From assembly GCA_040766745.1 (NCBI GenBank), contig JAXGPX010000001.1, positions 639,737 to 703,736 on the forward strand: DNA of 64,000 bases, read 5' to 3'. Below, piece after piece: positions 16,679 through 25,946 of this stretch (the stretch's first letter is position 1; every line of letters starts with the position of its first letter). The stretch comes from JAXGPX01 sp040766745 (GTDB lineage: Bacteria > Bacillota > Sulfobacillia > Fermentithermobacillales > Fermentithermobacillaceae). The position numbers were made by a program, and so were the translations under genes. The notes beneath the pieces are model-generated. The model worked only from the letters and a program-made list of their open reading frames with translations. It made no database searches and was not told the DNA's origin.

Positions 16679-17410
16679 TCAAGGATTCAGCTCTTGTGAC
16701 AGCATAGTTAGGGCCTCATCAAAAGTAGTTACACCGAACACTGTCATGTCACCTGCAAAAAGCAACGCCTCATCATAGTTTGACATTGGCACCACAAATA
16801 TCTCAATTCCCTGGGCCCTACATGCAATTGTTTTTTGAGCCACTCCCCCGACTCCCTGTACCAGGCCTTCATAATTCAGTACCCCTGTACAAGCTATCTT
16901 TCGTCCCTGAATAATGTCATAGCCCATTCTGTTTAGAATCTCAAGTGCAAATGCCAGCCCTGCAGATGGGCCGGCAACCTGCCCCGACTCAATCCTGACC
17001 GTAATAGGAAATGCCCCCTGGTTTGATACATCGATTCCCTGGGCTTTCAAGGCGATGTAAATGGCCGTCCTCTGACTTTCAACCATGGACTTCCTATTGT
17101 AATCCATATATTCGTCGATGCTTCTGCCTCCCAGCACCTGCTTCTTGGACCAAAGCCCAACTTTCTTGTCAAATGCAGCTTTGAGGAATTCGAGTACACT
17201 TGCATCCTTAGCAAGCACAGAGACCATATGAAAAGAATCTCCTTCTTGTGAATATTCCTCTATGGCAACAACATCTGAAAGCCTGATTACCGGGCCGGGG
17301 TACACGGTAAAATACCCTGAAGGGACAAACTGAAGGCTAAACAAGGCTGCAATAATAGCAACAGTTAGGGCAATCCGTCTCAGTTGCTTAACACCCTTTT
17401 CTCCAGGCAA
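16679..17410 (-). CDS. YlbL/SepM-like membrane Lon-type protease, PDZ domain absent
   Basis: 243 residues. One N-terminal membrane segment (about residues 12-30) is followed by the VPSGYFTVYPGP motif of YlbL. A C-terminal Lon (S16) domain carries the nucleophile Ser in AGPSAGLAFALE and the partner Lys in GGVAQKTIACR. YlbL proteins of about 340 residues have a PDZ domain between these parts. Here the sequence goes from a helical region straight to the Lon domain, so the PDZ is missing. The TTG start has no clear ribosome site and its first codons overlap the ylbJ promoter region. Substrate unknown. Confidence 0.8.
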   Translation of the reverse strand: MPGEKGVKQLRRIALTVAIIAALFSLQFVPSGYFTVYPGPVIRLSDVVAIEEYSQEGDSFHMVSVLAKDASVLEFLKAAFDKKVGLWSKKQVLGGRSIDEYMDYNRKSMVESQRTAIYIALKAQGIDVSNQGAFPITVRIESGQVAGPSAGLAFALEILNRMGYDIIQGRKIACTGVLNYEGLVQGVGGVAQKTIACRAQGIEIFVVPMSNYDEALLFAGDMTVFGVTTFDEALTMLSQELNP

Positions 17411-17414
17411 GTTA

Positions 17415-17443
17415 GAATACCCCTCTCTGTTCTTCCATATAAA
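17415..17443 (+). promoter_or_regulatory. Sigma-E-like promoter for ylbJ
   Basis: GAATACC (17415-17421), a 14-bp spacer and CATATAAA (17436-17443) resemble the mother-cell sigma-E consensus (KMATATW, N13-15, CATACAMT) with several mismatches. The site lies 27 nt before the ylbJ start. ylbJ belongs to the sigma-E regulon in Bacillus subtilis, which supports the reading. Confidence 0.45.
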
Positions 17444-17470
17444 TTTATGGCAAGTGAAGGAGGCCGTGCA

Positions 17471-18751
17471 ATGAAAGGTCTGATAATCGCTACAGTAAGC
17501 ATCATGCTCTTGGCCTTCATAAACCTATGGAAGTCAAGAAAAGATGCTCTCTTGTCTTTGCTATTGGCATTGATGGTTATCCTCATTGCGCTTTCTATGA
17601 TACTCTTTCCAGAGCCTTCTTTCAAAGCAGCAGAAAGGGGATTGACAGTATGGTGGGACGTTGTCTTGCCTGCCCTTCTTCCCTTCTTCATTGCGGCAGA
17701 ACTCCTCATGGGAATGGGTGTTGTTCATTTCATCGGGGTCCTAATGGAACCACTTATGAGGCCTCTATTCAATGTGCCAGGAACCGGGGCATTTGCCATG
17801 GCAATGGGAATAGCCTCAGGATATCCTCTGGGAGCCGCGTTATCTGCACGGCTCAAAGATGACAACTTGGCCACAAAAACAGAGGCTGAAAGGCTCATGT
17901 GCTTCTGCAATACATCAGACCCCCTGTTCATGACCGGTGCAGTAGCAGTGGGTATGTTCAAAAGGACAGACATTGCCACAGTAATAATTGCCGCCCATTA
18001 CCTGTCGGCACTTACTGTAGGATTGGCTATGAAATTCTGGCGGCGGAGTACGAAGCACAGCCCTCCCATGGAAACGGAAAAACACGGATTTGCCGTAATG
18101 AGAGCAGTCAGGACAATGCGAAAAGCTCAGAGAGAATCAAAGAAAGCCTTTGGTGAACTCCTAGGCGATTCTGTCAAGCGGTCAATCAATACCCTTTTAA
18201 TGATCCTTGGCTTCATCGTGCTTTTCTCAGTAATCTTCGAGATACTCACCATGTTGCAGGTCACAGAATACCTCTCGATTTTCTTATCCAAGGTGCTTCC
18301 CGAATCAATATTGCCGAAAGCCTTACATGAAGCAATCGTAAGCGGATTGTTCGAGATAACCATCGGGACATCCCTGGCCAGCCAAGCTGAAGCACCGCTT
18401 TTAGCCAGGGTAGCAGTAGCCAGCGGAATAATAGCGTGGAGCGGATTGTCAGTGCACGCCCAGGTAGCTGCAGTTATCCAACCTTCTCGGCTATCTGTCT
18501 GGCCTTACTCAATCGCCAGATTATGTCAGGCTTTGCTTGCATCTGCCTACACTGTGTTGCTCATGAAACCAAATACACATAAATGGGCTCTCCCGGCCTT
18601 TGAACCTGTGCTCACAACCGGTGCCATACAATGGCTCCATAATTTAGGAATTGCAACAGGAGTATGCCTGTCGCTGATATCCGCCATAGCAATCATCTCT
18701 ATTGCCATGTTAATAGGCCACATGGCCAGGCGAAATCTCTACCGGCGTTAG
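17471..18751 (+). CDS. ylbJ: Sporulation integral membrane protein YlbJ
   Basis: About 426 residues of hydrophobic helices with two nucleoside-transporter-like gate repeats. Conserved blocks are VVLPALLPFFIAAELL near the N-terminus, GIASGYPLGA, and CNTSDPLFMTGAVAVGMF. YlbJ is needed for spore cortex formation in Bacillus. The start at 17471 has GGAGG 7 nt upstream; an earlier ATG has none. It is divergent from the YlbL-like gene, as in the Bacillus ylbJ-ylbL neighbourhood. Confidence 0.9.
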   Translation: MKGLIIATVSIMLLAFINLWKSRKDALLSLLLALMVILIALSMILFPEPSFKAAERGLTVWWDVVLPALLPFFIAAELLMGMGVVHFIGVLMEPLMRPLFNVPGTGAFAMAMGIASGYPLGAALSARLKDDNLATKTEAERLMCFCNTSDPLFMTGAVAVGMFKRTDIATVIIAAHYLSALTVGLAMKFWRRSTKHSPPMETEKHGFAVMRAVRTMRKAQRESKKAFGELLGDSVKRSINTLLMILGFIVLFSVIFEILTMLQVTEYLSIFLSKVLPESILPKALHEAIVSGLFEITIGTSLASQAEAPLLARVAVASGIIAWSGLSVHAQVAAVIQPSRLSVWPYSIARLCQALLASAYTVLLMKPNTHKWALPAFEPVLTTGAIQWLHNLGIATGVCLSLISAIAIISIAMLIGHMARRNLYRR

Positions 18752-19356
18752 TCTCTGCCCCTAAACCACAATCTCTTGCGAGGCTGGCCCTGATCATCGT
18801 CATCGTCATATTCGCCGTCCCAGTTGTCATCATCACCGCCGGCCTCAAATACACCTTCAGAATCGCCTCCGATTGCAGAAATCGGGCCCTGGCCAGATCC
18901 AGTAGCGCCTGAAGCGGGCATGTCAAGTTCTTTTCGATCCTCTTTTACTTTATTAAGCATTTCGTCAAGAAGGTCCTCAACAGTTTTCATCAGTTCATCT
19001 GCATAGCGGCGAGCACCAAGATGTATTTCGCCTGCTACTTCCTGAGCCTTGTCGATAAGTTCTTCAGCCTGAATCCTGGCTTCTTTGGTAATCACAGATT
19101 CCGAAGCCAATGTAGCTATCTGTCCTTGGGCATCTTTCATTATTTCATCTGCTTCTTTTCTGGCTTCCTGCAGAATTCGGTCCCTCTCTTTGAGAAGCCA
19201 TTTCGCCTGTTCAATCTCTTGAGGGATTGCCGCCCTTAAGTCGTCTATTAAGCCAAAAACTTCGTCCTCATCTACCATAATCTTTCCAACAAGGGGTAAA
19301 CGGGAACATTCTGAAAGGTATGTATCAAGCCTATCCAACAAAGTTAGTACATCCAT
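18748..19356 (-). CDS. Coiled-coil protein with acidic tail, next to coaD
   Basis: About 202 residues, very charged. Residues about 45-135 form a continuous coiled coil rich in EAR/KEADEI heptads, like the b subunit of ATP synthase or DivIVA-type proteins. The C-terminal 60 residues are Gly/Ser then an Asp-rich run (YDDDDDQG) and end with RKRLWFRGRD. Similar proteins are often found beside coaD in clostridia, with no fixed function. The start at 19356 has GGGAGG 9 nt upstream. It overlaps the ylbJ 3' end by 4 bp on the opposite strand. Confidence 0.65.
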   Translation of the reverse strand: MDVLTLLDRLDTYLSECSRLPLVGKIMVDEDEVFGLIDDLRAAIPQEIEQAKWLLKERDRILQEARKEADEIMKDAQGQIATLASESVITKEARIQAEELIDKAQEVAGEIHLGARRYADELMKTVEDLLDEMLNKVKEDRKELDMPASGATGSGQGPISAIGGDSEGVFEAGGDDDNWDGEYDDDDDQGQPRKRLWFRGRD

Positions 19357-19402
19357 CGCCATTATCCTCCCATTCTTGTTAGTGCAATAGCAGCAGCAAG
19401 TA

Positions 19403-19885
19403 CTAGCGTTCTGATAGTTTCTTCAGCACTCTCGCTTCGACATTGGGTGGGACCAAATCCCTTATACAACCACCGTATACAGCCACTTCCTTTACCAAAC
19501 TAGAGCTGAGATAAAGATACTTCAGCGATGTCATCATAAATACTGTCTCAATGTCAGGCGCCAGTTTCTTGTTCATCAAAGCCATCTTAAACTCATAGTC
19601 AAAATCAGACACTGCTCTAAGGCCTTTGACTAACACCTTTATTTTATTTTCCCTGGCGAAGTTTACAAGAAGCCCGCGAGAAGAAGTGACCTCAACATTG
19701 GGAATGCCTCTGCATTCTTCGCTTATCATCTCAACTCGTTCCTCTACCGAAAACAAAGGTGCTTTGGATGGGTTCTCAAACACAGCCACATATAGTTTGT
19801 CGAAACAACAAGCGCTACGTTTAATGATATCAAGATGGCCGTTAGTGATGGGATCGAAACTCCCTGGATAAACTGCAGACCGCAA
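19403..19885 (-). CDS. coaD: Phosphopantetheine adenylyltransferase CoaD
   Basis: 160 residues. The nucleotidyltransferase motifs are SFDPITNGHLDII near the N-terminus and YLYLSSSLVKEVA (ISSTxVR equivalent) near residue 125. It makes dephospho-CoA from 4'-phosphopantetheine and ATP. Start is TTG with AGGAGG 8 nt upstream. The coiled-coil gene follows. Confidence 0.96.
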   Translation of the reverse strand: MRSAVYPGSFDPITNGHLDIIKRSACCFDKLYVAVFENPSKAPLFSVEERVEMISEECRGIPNVEVTSSRGLLVNFARENKIKVLVKGLRAVSDFDYEFKMALMNKKLAPDIETVFMMTSLKYLYLSSSLVKEVAVYGGCIRDLVPPNVEARVLKKLSER

Positions 19886-20054
19886 ACAAGCGACCTCCTA
19901 TCTCTCAGCAGGCTTGCCAGAAACATAATAAATCGCAATCTACTTTGCTGATAGTGTATAAAGCCAAATTCTTTTGTCCATAGTATTTATTGAGAGTCAG
20001 GGCGCAGTCGAGAGATTGCCCCTTACAGGCTCTTCCTCCGGTTTCTCCTCTCCC

Positions 20055-20087
20055 AATGCCGCTTCCAAAAGGAGCGGCATTTTTTTA
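20055..20087 (+). terminator. Rho-independent terminator with no plus-strand gene upstream
   Basis: The arms 20055-20066 and 20071-20081 pair over 11 bp with one bulge around an AAAA loop, and seven T follow. It is oriented for the plus strand, yet the genes on both sides are on the minus strand. It may end a short non-coding RNA starting near 19.95-20.0 kb. The rest of the 19886-20172 gap shows no coding sequence. Confidence 0.6.
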
Positions 20088-20172
20088 CCATTTTTGGAAA
20101 CGTCGCTGCCCTTTACGCCATGGCCCAAACTATGGTAGTTGAGGAGTTTTAGCCCCGGTCAACGCACTGGCT

Positions 20173-20613
20173 CTAGGCAGGTTGCTTCAGCAACAGATAA
20201 GCGCCTATTATAAAGATTACCGCCCCTACCACCTTGGTGGCACACAAAGGCACCTTATCTCCTGCCAATCCCGTAAGATCCAGAACCAGAGCAGTCAGAA
20301 TCTGTACAGCAACTATCGCGGTAGTTGCGGAACCCGCACCTACCTTGCCGATACTTGCCAGAACTCCCCATATGATAATAACACTTAACGGGCCTCCGAG
20401 GAACCCAAACCAAGGCACACTGCGGATATTTCTGAGACTCCCGTTGGTGACTCCTAATACCAACACTATTCCAAGAAGTCCTGTAGCTATAGCGTGTACA
20501 ATAAAGGTAGCTTCAAACTCCCCAATCTTCTTGCCCAAAATAGAATTGAGGACACCCTGAAGGGCCATAGATCCACCTGCAAGCCCAGCAATAATCAAAG
20601 GAAATACCTTCAA
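20173..20613 (-). CDS. Small DMT-family membrane protein (YdcZ/DUF606 type)
   Basis: 146 residues with about five hydrophobic helices. GLAGGSMALQGVLNSILGKKIG at the N-terminus and VGAVIFIIGAYLLLKQ at the end are typical of the short YdcZ/DUF606 branch of the drug/metabolite transporter superfamily. These act as dimers at the cytoplasmic membrane; substrate is not predictable. TTG start with GGAGGT 6 nt upstream. Divergent from gpr. Confidence 0.8.
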   Translation of the reverse strand: MKVFPLIIAGLAGGSMALQGVLNSILGKKIGEFEATFIVHAIATGLLGIVLVLGVTNGSLRNIRSVPWFGFLGGPLSVIIIWGVLASIGKVGAGSATTAIVAVQILTALVLDLTGLAGDKVPLCATKVVGAVIFIIGAYLLLKQPA

Positions 20614-20726
20614 AGAAGCACCTCCGAGAAACTCAATGGATACCTGGCCGCTACATATACTCCCCTGCTCTTTGGGTAGTATAGCACCAAGACGCTAATT
20701 AAAATCCAGATGGACAGGTGAAGCAA

Positions 20727-21662
20727 ATGCTGTGGACAGATTGGAACAGAACTGACTTGGCCGTAGAGCGTACAGCCATGGTTAAGGAACGAGTAGGCCA
20801 GGTTCCGGGAGTCCAAAGTTCAGAAGAGCAGATTAATGGCATTTCTATTACTAGGGTTCAGGTTATGACCCCTCAAGCAGCAAGCCAGGTGGGCAAGCCA
20901 CCTGGGCGGTATTTCACTCTTGAATGCCCTGAGCTTAGATACCGAAATAGAACTCTCCTCAAAACTGTAGCCGAGATAATCGCCAGGGAACTTACGGAAC
21001 TGGCCGGCCTTCCAAGGCAAGGGGATGTGCTTGTAGTCGGTTTAGGAAACTGGCAAGCCACTCCTGATGCGCTTGGGCCAAGGGTAGTATCTCAGCTTAT
21101 GGTTACGCGCCACATAAGAGAGTATATATCCAAGGACCTTGGCAACCGCCTATATCCGGTAGCGGCAGTATCGCCAGGAGTATTGGGAATAACGGGTATG
21201 GAGACAGTCGACATTGTAAAAGGTATTGTGAATCAGATTAAGCCTGAATTGATAATAACTGTTGATGCACTTGCAGCAAGGTCTCCTTCAAGGCTCCTTT
21301 CCACAATTCAAATTGCTGATACAGGTATTCAGCCGGGCTCCGGAGTTGGAAACAAGCGCCCCGGCCTGAATCAGGAAAGCCTCGGAATACCTGTCATTGC
21401 CGTCGGCGTCCCAACTGTAGTATCAGGAGCATCCATCGCTATGGACGCTCTTAGCGAGTATTTTGCAAGGTACAATCCTCACGCTAAATCAACCCTTGGG
21501 TCTGTTCAAGAATTCTTATCACAAGACCTATTTGAATTACTTGTAACTCACAAAGACATAGACCTCCAAATTTTGGAAATGTCGAAATTGCTGGCCAGTG
21601 CAGTAAACCGTGCAACTCAGCCTGCAATAAGCGAGGAGGAAATGCTCGACTATTTACAGTAA
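20727..21662 (+). CDS. gpr: Germination protease GPR
   Basis: About 311 residues of the A25 aspartic-type family. The N-terminus has WNRTDLAVE, where the family is auto-processed, and then LVVGLGNWQATPDALGP, AVSPGVLGITGMETVDIV and ITVDALAARSPSRL. GPR degrades small acid-soluble spore proteins on germination. ATG 20727 is preferred (AGGTG 6 nt upstream) over a GTG three codons earlier. A SASP gene, its substrate, lies convergently next to it, and a shared hairpin lies between them. Confidence 0.94.
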   Translation: MLWTDWNRTDLAVERTAMVKERVGQVPGVQSSEEQINGISITRVQVMTPQAASQVGKPPGRYFTLECPELRYRNRTLLKTVAEIIARELTELAGLPRQGDVLVVGLGNWQATPDALGPRVVSQLMVTRHIREYISKDLGNRLYPVAAVSPGVLGITGMETVDIVKGIVNQIKPELIITVDALAARSPSRLLSTIQIADTGIQPGSGVGNKRPGLNQESLGIPVIAVGVPTVVSGASIAMDALSEYFARYNPHAKSTLGSVQEFLSQDLFELLVTHKDIDLQILEMSKLLASAVNRATQPAISEEEMLDYLQ

Positions 21663-21692
21663 CCCAGCTGTTTTTGCTATTGGCATCTGGAA

Positions 21693-21714
21693 GGGGCAAC
21701 CTGGTGGTTGCCCC
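21693..21714. terminator. Hairpin between convergent gpr and SASP genes
   Basis: A perfect 9-bp stem GGGGCAACC/GGTTGCCCC with a TGGT loop. The T-run is weak on either side (GAATTT on plus). It is placed to serve both genes. Confidence 0.6.
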
Positions 21715-21740
21715 GAATTTACAACTATATTCAATTATCC

Positions 21741-21995
21741 TTACTGAAGTCTTGGTTGCTGCTGAGTTGCCTGCCCTGCCGGGAATCTTCCCTGTGCCAG
21801 GTTGTGCTGGGCAAACTCAACCATCCGCCTGACCATATGACCGCCTACTGCACCACAGGTCCTTGATGGGATATCGCCCCAGTAATCACCAGGAGGCTGA
21901 ATTCCCAATTCGTTGGCTATCTCATTCCTGAAAGCGTCCAACGCGGGACGAGCCTGTGGTACCACTGCAATGTTCCGACGCTGTCCTGAACCCAC
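21741..21995 (-). CDS. Small acid-soluble spore protein, alpha/beta type
   Basis: 84 residues. The GPR cleavage region is NEIANELGIQ (about residues 25-33) and the DNA-binding segment is SRTCGAVGGHMVRRMVEFAQ. These proteins coat spore DNA in the forespore. The GTG start has AGGAGGTGA 7 nt upstream. A sigma-G/F-type promoter lies at 22022-22050. The C-terminal tail is Gln-rich (QATQQQPRLQ). Which SASP paralogue it is cannot be told. Confidence 0.94.
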   Translation of the reverse strand: MGSGQRRNIAVVPQARPALDAFRNEIANELGIQPPGDYWGDIPSRTCGAVGGHMVRRMVEFAQHNLAQGRFPAGQATQQQPRLQ

Positions 21996-22021
21996 TCGTA
22001 CGTCACCTCCTTTTCATGACT

Positions 22022-22050
22022 TATTATGTTCACTTAATAGGCTTATATGC
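22022..22050 (-). promoter_or_regulatory. Sigma-G/F-type promoter for the SASP gene
   Basis: On the minus strand, GCATA (22046-22050), a 17-bp spacer and CATAATA (22022-22028) fit the forespore consensus GHATR, N16-18, CATnHTA exactly. The -10 lies 26 nt before the GTG start. Confidence 0.6.
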
Positions 22051-22210
22051 TGGGATGTTATGGAGGAAGATGTTAAGTAAACCTGCCTTTCAATATATAA
22101 AGTTAGGTCTAACTGCAGAAAGGATCAATCACAGGAGATTAACATAACGGGACAAGTGTTTGCGGCAATTTTTGGCAAAAAATTAGAAAATTGGATGGAT
22201 TCACAAGGTA

Positions 22211-24274
22211 CTATCTGGATTTTGCATGTCTGGCCAAATCCCCAAACCTGTCTTTGATCTGTTCAAGCAAATAGGCGAACTGTTCGGGAATACTCCCGGT
22301 TTCCTCCATAGTCTCAACAATACTCTTGGCTTCTTGCCTGGCGTCAAATATTATGTCTGCAGTAATGCTCAGGTCTTCCATGTTAATGTCTAGAATCCCA
22401 TGCTGCTTCACGCCAAAAAACTGGCCTGGCCCTCTCTGAGTCAAATCTGCCTGTGCTACTTCAAAACCGTCATATATACGTTCCAGAATCTTTATTCGGG
22501 ATGGTGACTGAGTATCTCCCACCGACGGGATCAAATAGCAATAAGACTCCTGGCCTCCCCGCCCTACCCTTCCCCTTAACTGGTGCAGGGCCGCCAGGCC
22601 AAACGACTCAGCGCCCTCAATCACAATGCAACTGGCGTTTCTAACATCTACTCCCACTTCTATTACGGTAGTAGCCACAAGAACCTGGGTCCTGCCTTCG
22701 GCAAAATCGTCCATGGCATCAATAAGAGAATCCCTGGGCATGTCACCGTGGGCCAACCCAACTCTGACACCTTTGAGGTATCCACTTCTCAGTTCTTCAA
22801 ATACCTGCTCTGCAGCCTTGCGTCCCGACTTCCCTTCACGTATTAAAGGACACACTACATATGCCTGGCGGCCGTTTTGAACCTCTTGCCTTACCCTGCC
22901 ATACGCAAGGCTTCTCTGGCCATATTCAAGAACTTTGGTGTTCACCTGTTTCCTACCATAGGGCAGCTCGTCAATGACCGATAGATCAAGGTCTCCGTAG
23001 AGGGTTAAAGCCAACGACCTTGGAATCGGGGTTGCACTCATTACCAACATGTGAGGGGCAAAAGTGTCATATGACAGGTTTAGGCGTTGCTTTACGCCAA
23101 ATCTGTGCTGCTCGTCAGTGACGACCATTCCTAGTCTGGCCCATTTCACTTGCGGTTCAAGCATGGCGTGGGTCCCGATGAGGATATCAACTGAACCGTC
23201 TGCAATGCCCTCTAAAGATTTTCTTCTGTCAGAAGCGCCCAAACTTCCTGACAAATAGCCAATTTTAGCAAGATTGCCAGCCAGTCTCTCTACAGTTCCT
23301 TTATGTTGCCTGGCAAGGATTTCTGTAGGAGCCAGCATCGCCCCCTGGTACCCATTACTGACCGCTGCCAGTAGAGCCCAAACTGCAACAACTGTCTTAC
23401 CGCTTCCTACATCGCCCTGAATCAAGCGGTTCATGACCTTACCTGACGAGAGGCTATCATGAATTTCCTTAATGGATCGTGTTTGTGCTTTAGTCAATTT
23501 GAAAGGTAGGGAGTCAGCAAAAGCTTTGGCCAGGTGAAACTTATCAAAAGCAGCTACAGGACCGGAGCGTTCATTTTCCTTTTTCATCAATAGTAGCGCC
23601 AATTGCATCAGAAGGACTTCCCTGAAGGCAAAAGTCCTCCTGGCCTTGTCCCACGCCCGGGAACTATCAGGCCTGTGAATATTCTCATAAGCTTGCCTCT
23701 GGCTCATTAGTCCGTGCCTGTAAATTACCTCAGCCGGCAAGACCTCGGGTACTAGATCTAAATGACTGGTTAAGGCTTCATCAATTGCCCTGGCAATCAT
23801 AGACGAAGGAAGCCCGGCTTTACCATGGTAAACAGGCAGGACCAGGCCGTTTGAAAGAGTGCCTTTGGCTTCTTCCCAAAGTGGATGTGCAATCTCGAAA
23901 CTCTGGCGGCGCCATTCTACTCTCCCAGAGGCTGCAATCACCATGCCGCGGCTAAAGCGCCTGGCAAGGTACGGCATGTTATACCAAACCAAATAGCAGG
24001 TTCCGGTACTGTCAGACAACCCCACTCGTAGTGCGTGGCCGCGGCGGCTGGGAATCGCAGATATTGAGAAAACCTTTCCTTCGATGGTTACTTCATCTCC
24101 AGGCCTGAGGCTGCATAGCCTCTTTACCTGAGAAAAATCATCTATACGGAAAGGCACATAGTCCAGTAAGTCCTTTACGGTTTCGATTCCAAGGGTACTA
24201 AGGGCCCCAGCCCTTTTCGGGCCTACCCCTTTTACATACCTAACGCTATCTTGCAGAGAGTTCCTGTCTGACAT
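22211..24274 (-). CDS. recG: ATP-dependent DNA helicase RecG
   Basis: 687 residues. The N-terminal wedge/OB region (about 1-250) is followed by the helicase core: Walker A GDVGSGKTVVAVWALL, DEQH box (VTDEQHRFGV), SATPIPRSLALT, and motif VI QLRGRVGRGGQ. RecG regresses and rescues stalled forks. The ATG overlaps the fakA stop by one base. The 22.0-22.2 kb gap holds the SASP promoter. Confidence 0.96.
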   Translation of the reverse strand: MSDRNSLQDSVRYVKGVGPKRAGALSTLGIETVKDLLDYVPFRIDDFSQVKRLCSLRPGDEVTIEGKVFSISAIPSRRGHALRVGLSDSTGTCYLVWYNMPYLARRFSRGMVIAASGRVEWRRQSFEIAHPLWEEAKGTLSNGLVLPVYHGKAGLPSSMIARAIDEALTSHLDLVPEVLPAEVIYRHGLMSQRQAYENIHRPDSSRAWDKARRTFAFREVLLMQLALLLMKKENERSGPVAAFDKFHLAKAFADSLPFKLTKAQTRSIKEIHDSLSSGKVMNRLIQGDVGSGKTVVAVWALLAAVSNGYQGAMLAPTEILARQHKGTVERLAGNLAKIGYLSGSLGASDRRKSLEGIADGSVDILIGTHAMLEPQVKWARLGMVVTDEQHRFGVKQRLNLSYDTFAPHMLVMSATPIPRSLALTLYGDLDLSVIDELPYGRKQVNTKVLEYGQRSLAYGRVRQEVQNGRQAYVVCPLIREGKSGRKAAEQVFEELRSGYLKGVRVGLAHGDMPRDSLIDAMDDFAEGRTQVLVATTVIEVGVDVRNASCIVIEGAESFGLAALHQLRGRVGRGGQESYCYLIPSVGDTQSPSRIKILERIYDGFEVAQADLTQRGPGQFFGVKQHGILDINMEDLSITADIIFDARQEAKSIVETMEETGSIPEQFAYLLEQIKDRFGDLARHAKSR

Positions 24275-25944
24275 TATTCAACTGATACTATGTAGTAATA
24301 TAAAGGCTGGCCTCCGCTGTGAACTTCTACCTCATACTGGCCGCCTATTGCTTCCTGCAGGGCGGGCGGTAATTCTTCTGCTGTAGACTGGGCTACATCT
24401 TCGCCGTAATATACTGTTACCACTGCATCATTCTTACCAGCCATAACCTTCACAATTGCCTTGAGAACTTCTTCCGGATTCTGGCCTACAGCCTCTACTT
24501 TGCCGTCTACCAGCCCGATTATGTCCCCTTCTTTCATAGTGTGCCTACCGAACTTGCCATTTCGGGCTGCAAAGGTAACTTCACCTGTCTTAACGCTCCG
24601 TACAGCCTTACCCGCCCTTTTTAGGTTGTGCTTCATATCTTCATTCAAGTTCAGTGATAAAAGGGCTGATATGCCCTGAGGAACGGTTTTGGATGGGATA
24701 ATGTACATGTTCCTGCCTGTCAATTTCTTGGCCTGCTTTGCGGCAAGGAAAATATTGCCATTATTAGGGAGGAAGATTACCTTCTTGGCTCTTACCGATT
24801 TGACCGCTTCCACAAGATCGCTTGTAGATGGGTTCATAGTAATACCGCCGTCCATGACCAAATCGCACCCGAGGCTATTCATTATGGACTTCAGGCCCTC
24901 GCCTGTGGCCACTGAGATTATGGCCACATCCTTCACGGGAACTTGAGGCACCTGAACATCGACTCCAGAGGAATTTACCGCCTTCTGGAGGGTTCTTTCT
25001 GACAATGCCTGTCTTGACTGCTCAATCATGTTATCTATGGTTACTTGGGATAGCTGCCCATATCTTATGCACAACCCCAGAACTTGCTCAGGAATGCCGG
25101 TATGAATATGGACCCTTACTACGTTTTCAGAACCTACTACAAGCAATGAATCGCCCAGTTCCTCAAGGCCTTGCCTCAGCTTATCCAGTGGAAGATCCTT
25201 GCCTACAATCAACAGCTGAGTATCGTACGGATTTTCCAAATCCAATATTTCTTCTTCGGAAACATTAGGGGCAGGCAGAATCTCTTCAGTATCCCCAGGA
25301 GGCAAATCGCCTGTAGTCTCTTGTTCACACTTGTACCAAGAAAGGGCTCCTTCAACTATGTAGACCAGGCCTTTCCCCCCGGCGTCCACCACACCTGCTT
25401 GTTTCAAAGCAGGCAGCATGTCAGGTGTTCGCGCCAAGACCTCTTCGCCTTTTACTACACATTCCTGTAATACGTCCCGAATTGAAGCTTCACTCGATGC
25501 CGAGGCTGCCAGCGCTGCATCTCGCATACCGCGCAGCACAGTAAGAATAGTGCCTTCAACAGGTTTCATAACTGCCTTGTATGCTGTGAACACCGCTTCT
25601 TCAAACGCAAGGGCCAAATCCTTTGGGCCTGCCGAATCCTTCCCGGCAAACCCTTTGGCTACGCCTCTGAATATCTGGGACAAAATAACTCCCGAGTTGC
25701 CCCTTGCACCCATAAGTGCACCCATACTGGCCACCTCAGATGCCTGGCTCAATGTAAGCCCCGACTTCCCCTTGAGGCTGTCAGCAGCCGATGAAAGTGT
25801 AAGGTACATGTTTGTACCTGTATCCCCATCGGGTACCGGAAAAACGTTCAGTGCGTCTACTTCCTTCTTGCGATCAGAAAGATACTTTCGAGACTGCATA
25901 AGCATGTCTCTGAACCGGTCGCCGTCAAGCAAAGTGCAAGTCAT
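24274..25944 (-). CDS. fakA: Fatty acid kinase catalytic subunit FakA (YloV/DAK)
   Basis: About 556 residues. The N-terminal DhaL/DAK2-like kinase domain has NVFPVPDGDTGTNMYLTL and MGARGNSGVILSQIFRG for nucleotide and metal binding. A C-terminal domain contains NNGNIFLAAKQA. FakA phosphorylates fatty acids held by FakB (DegV) to give acyl-phosphate, the product PlsX also makes. ATG 25944 has GGGGAG 6 nt upstream. It follows the Asp23-like gene directly, the conserved yloU-yloV pair. Confidence 0.93.
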   Translation of the reverse strand: MTCTLLDGDRFRDMLMQSRKYLSDRKKEVDALNVFPVPDGDTGTNMYLTLSSAADSLKGKSGLTLSQASEVASMGALMGARGNSGVILSQIFRGVAKGFAGKDSAGPKDLALAFEEAVFTAYKAVMKPVEGTILTVLRGMRDAALAASASSEASIRDVLQECVVKGEEVLARTPDMLPALKQAGVVDAGGKGLVYIVEGALSWYKCEQETTGDLPPGDTEEILPAPNVSEEEILDLENPYDTQLLIVGKDLPLDKLRQGLEELGDSLLVVGSENVVRVHIHTGIPEQVLGLCIRYGQLSQVTIDNMIEQSRQALSERTLQKAVNSSGVDVQVPQVPVKDVAIISVATGEGLKSIMNSLGCDLVMDGGITMNPSTSDLVEAVKSVRAKKVIFLPNNGNIFLAAKQAKKLTGRNMYIIPSKTVPQGISALLSLNLNEDMKHNLKRAGKAVRSVKTGEVTFAARNGKFGRHTMKEGDIIGLVDGKVEAVGQNPEEVLKAIVKVMAGKNDAVVTVYYGEDVAQSTAEELPPALQEAIGGQYEVEVHSGGQPLYYYIVSVE

Positions 25945-25946
25945 TG

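Noticed and set aside
20614..20726. Sigma-F/G promoter for gpr
   Set aside because: GTATA occurs, but no CATnnTA box at the right distance is present.
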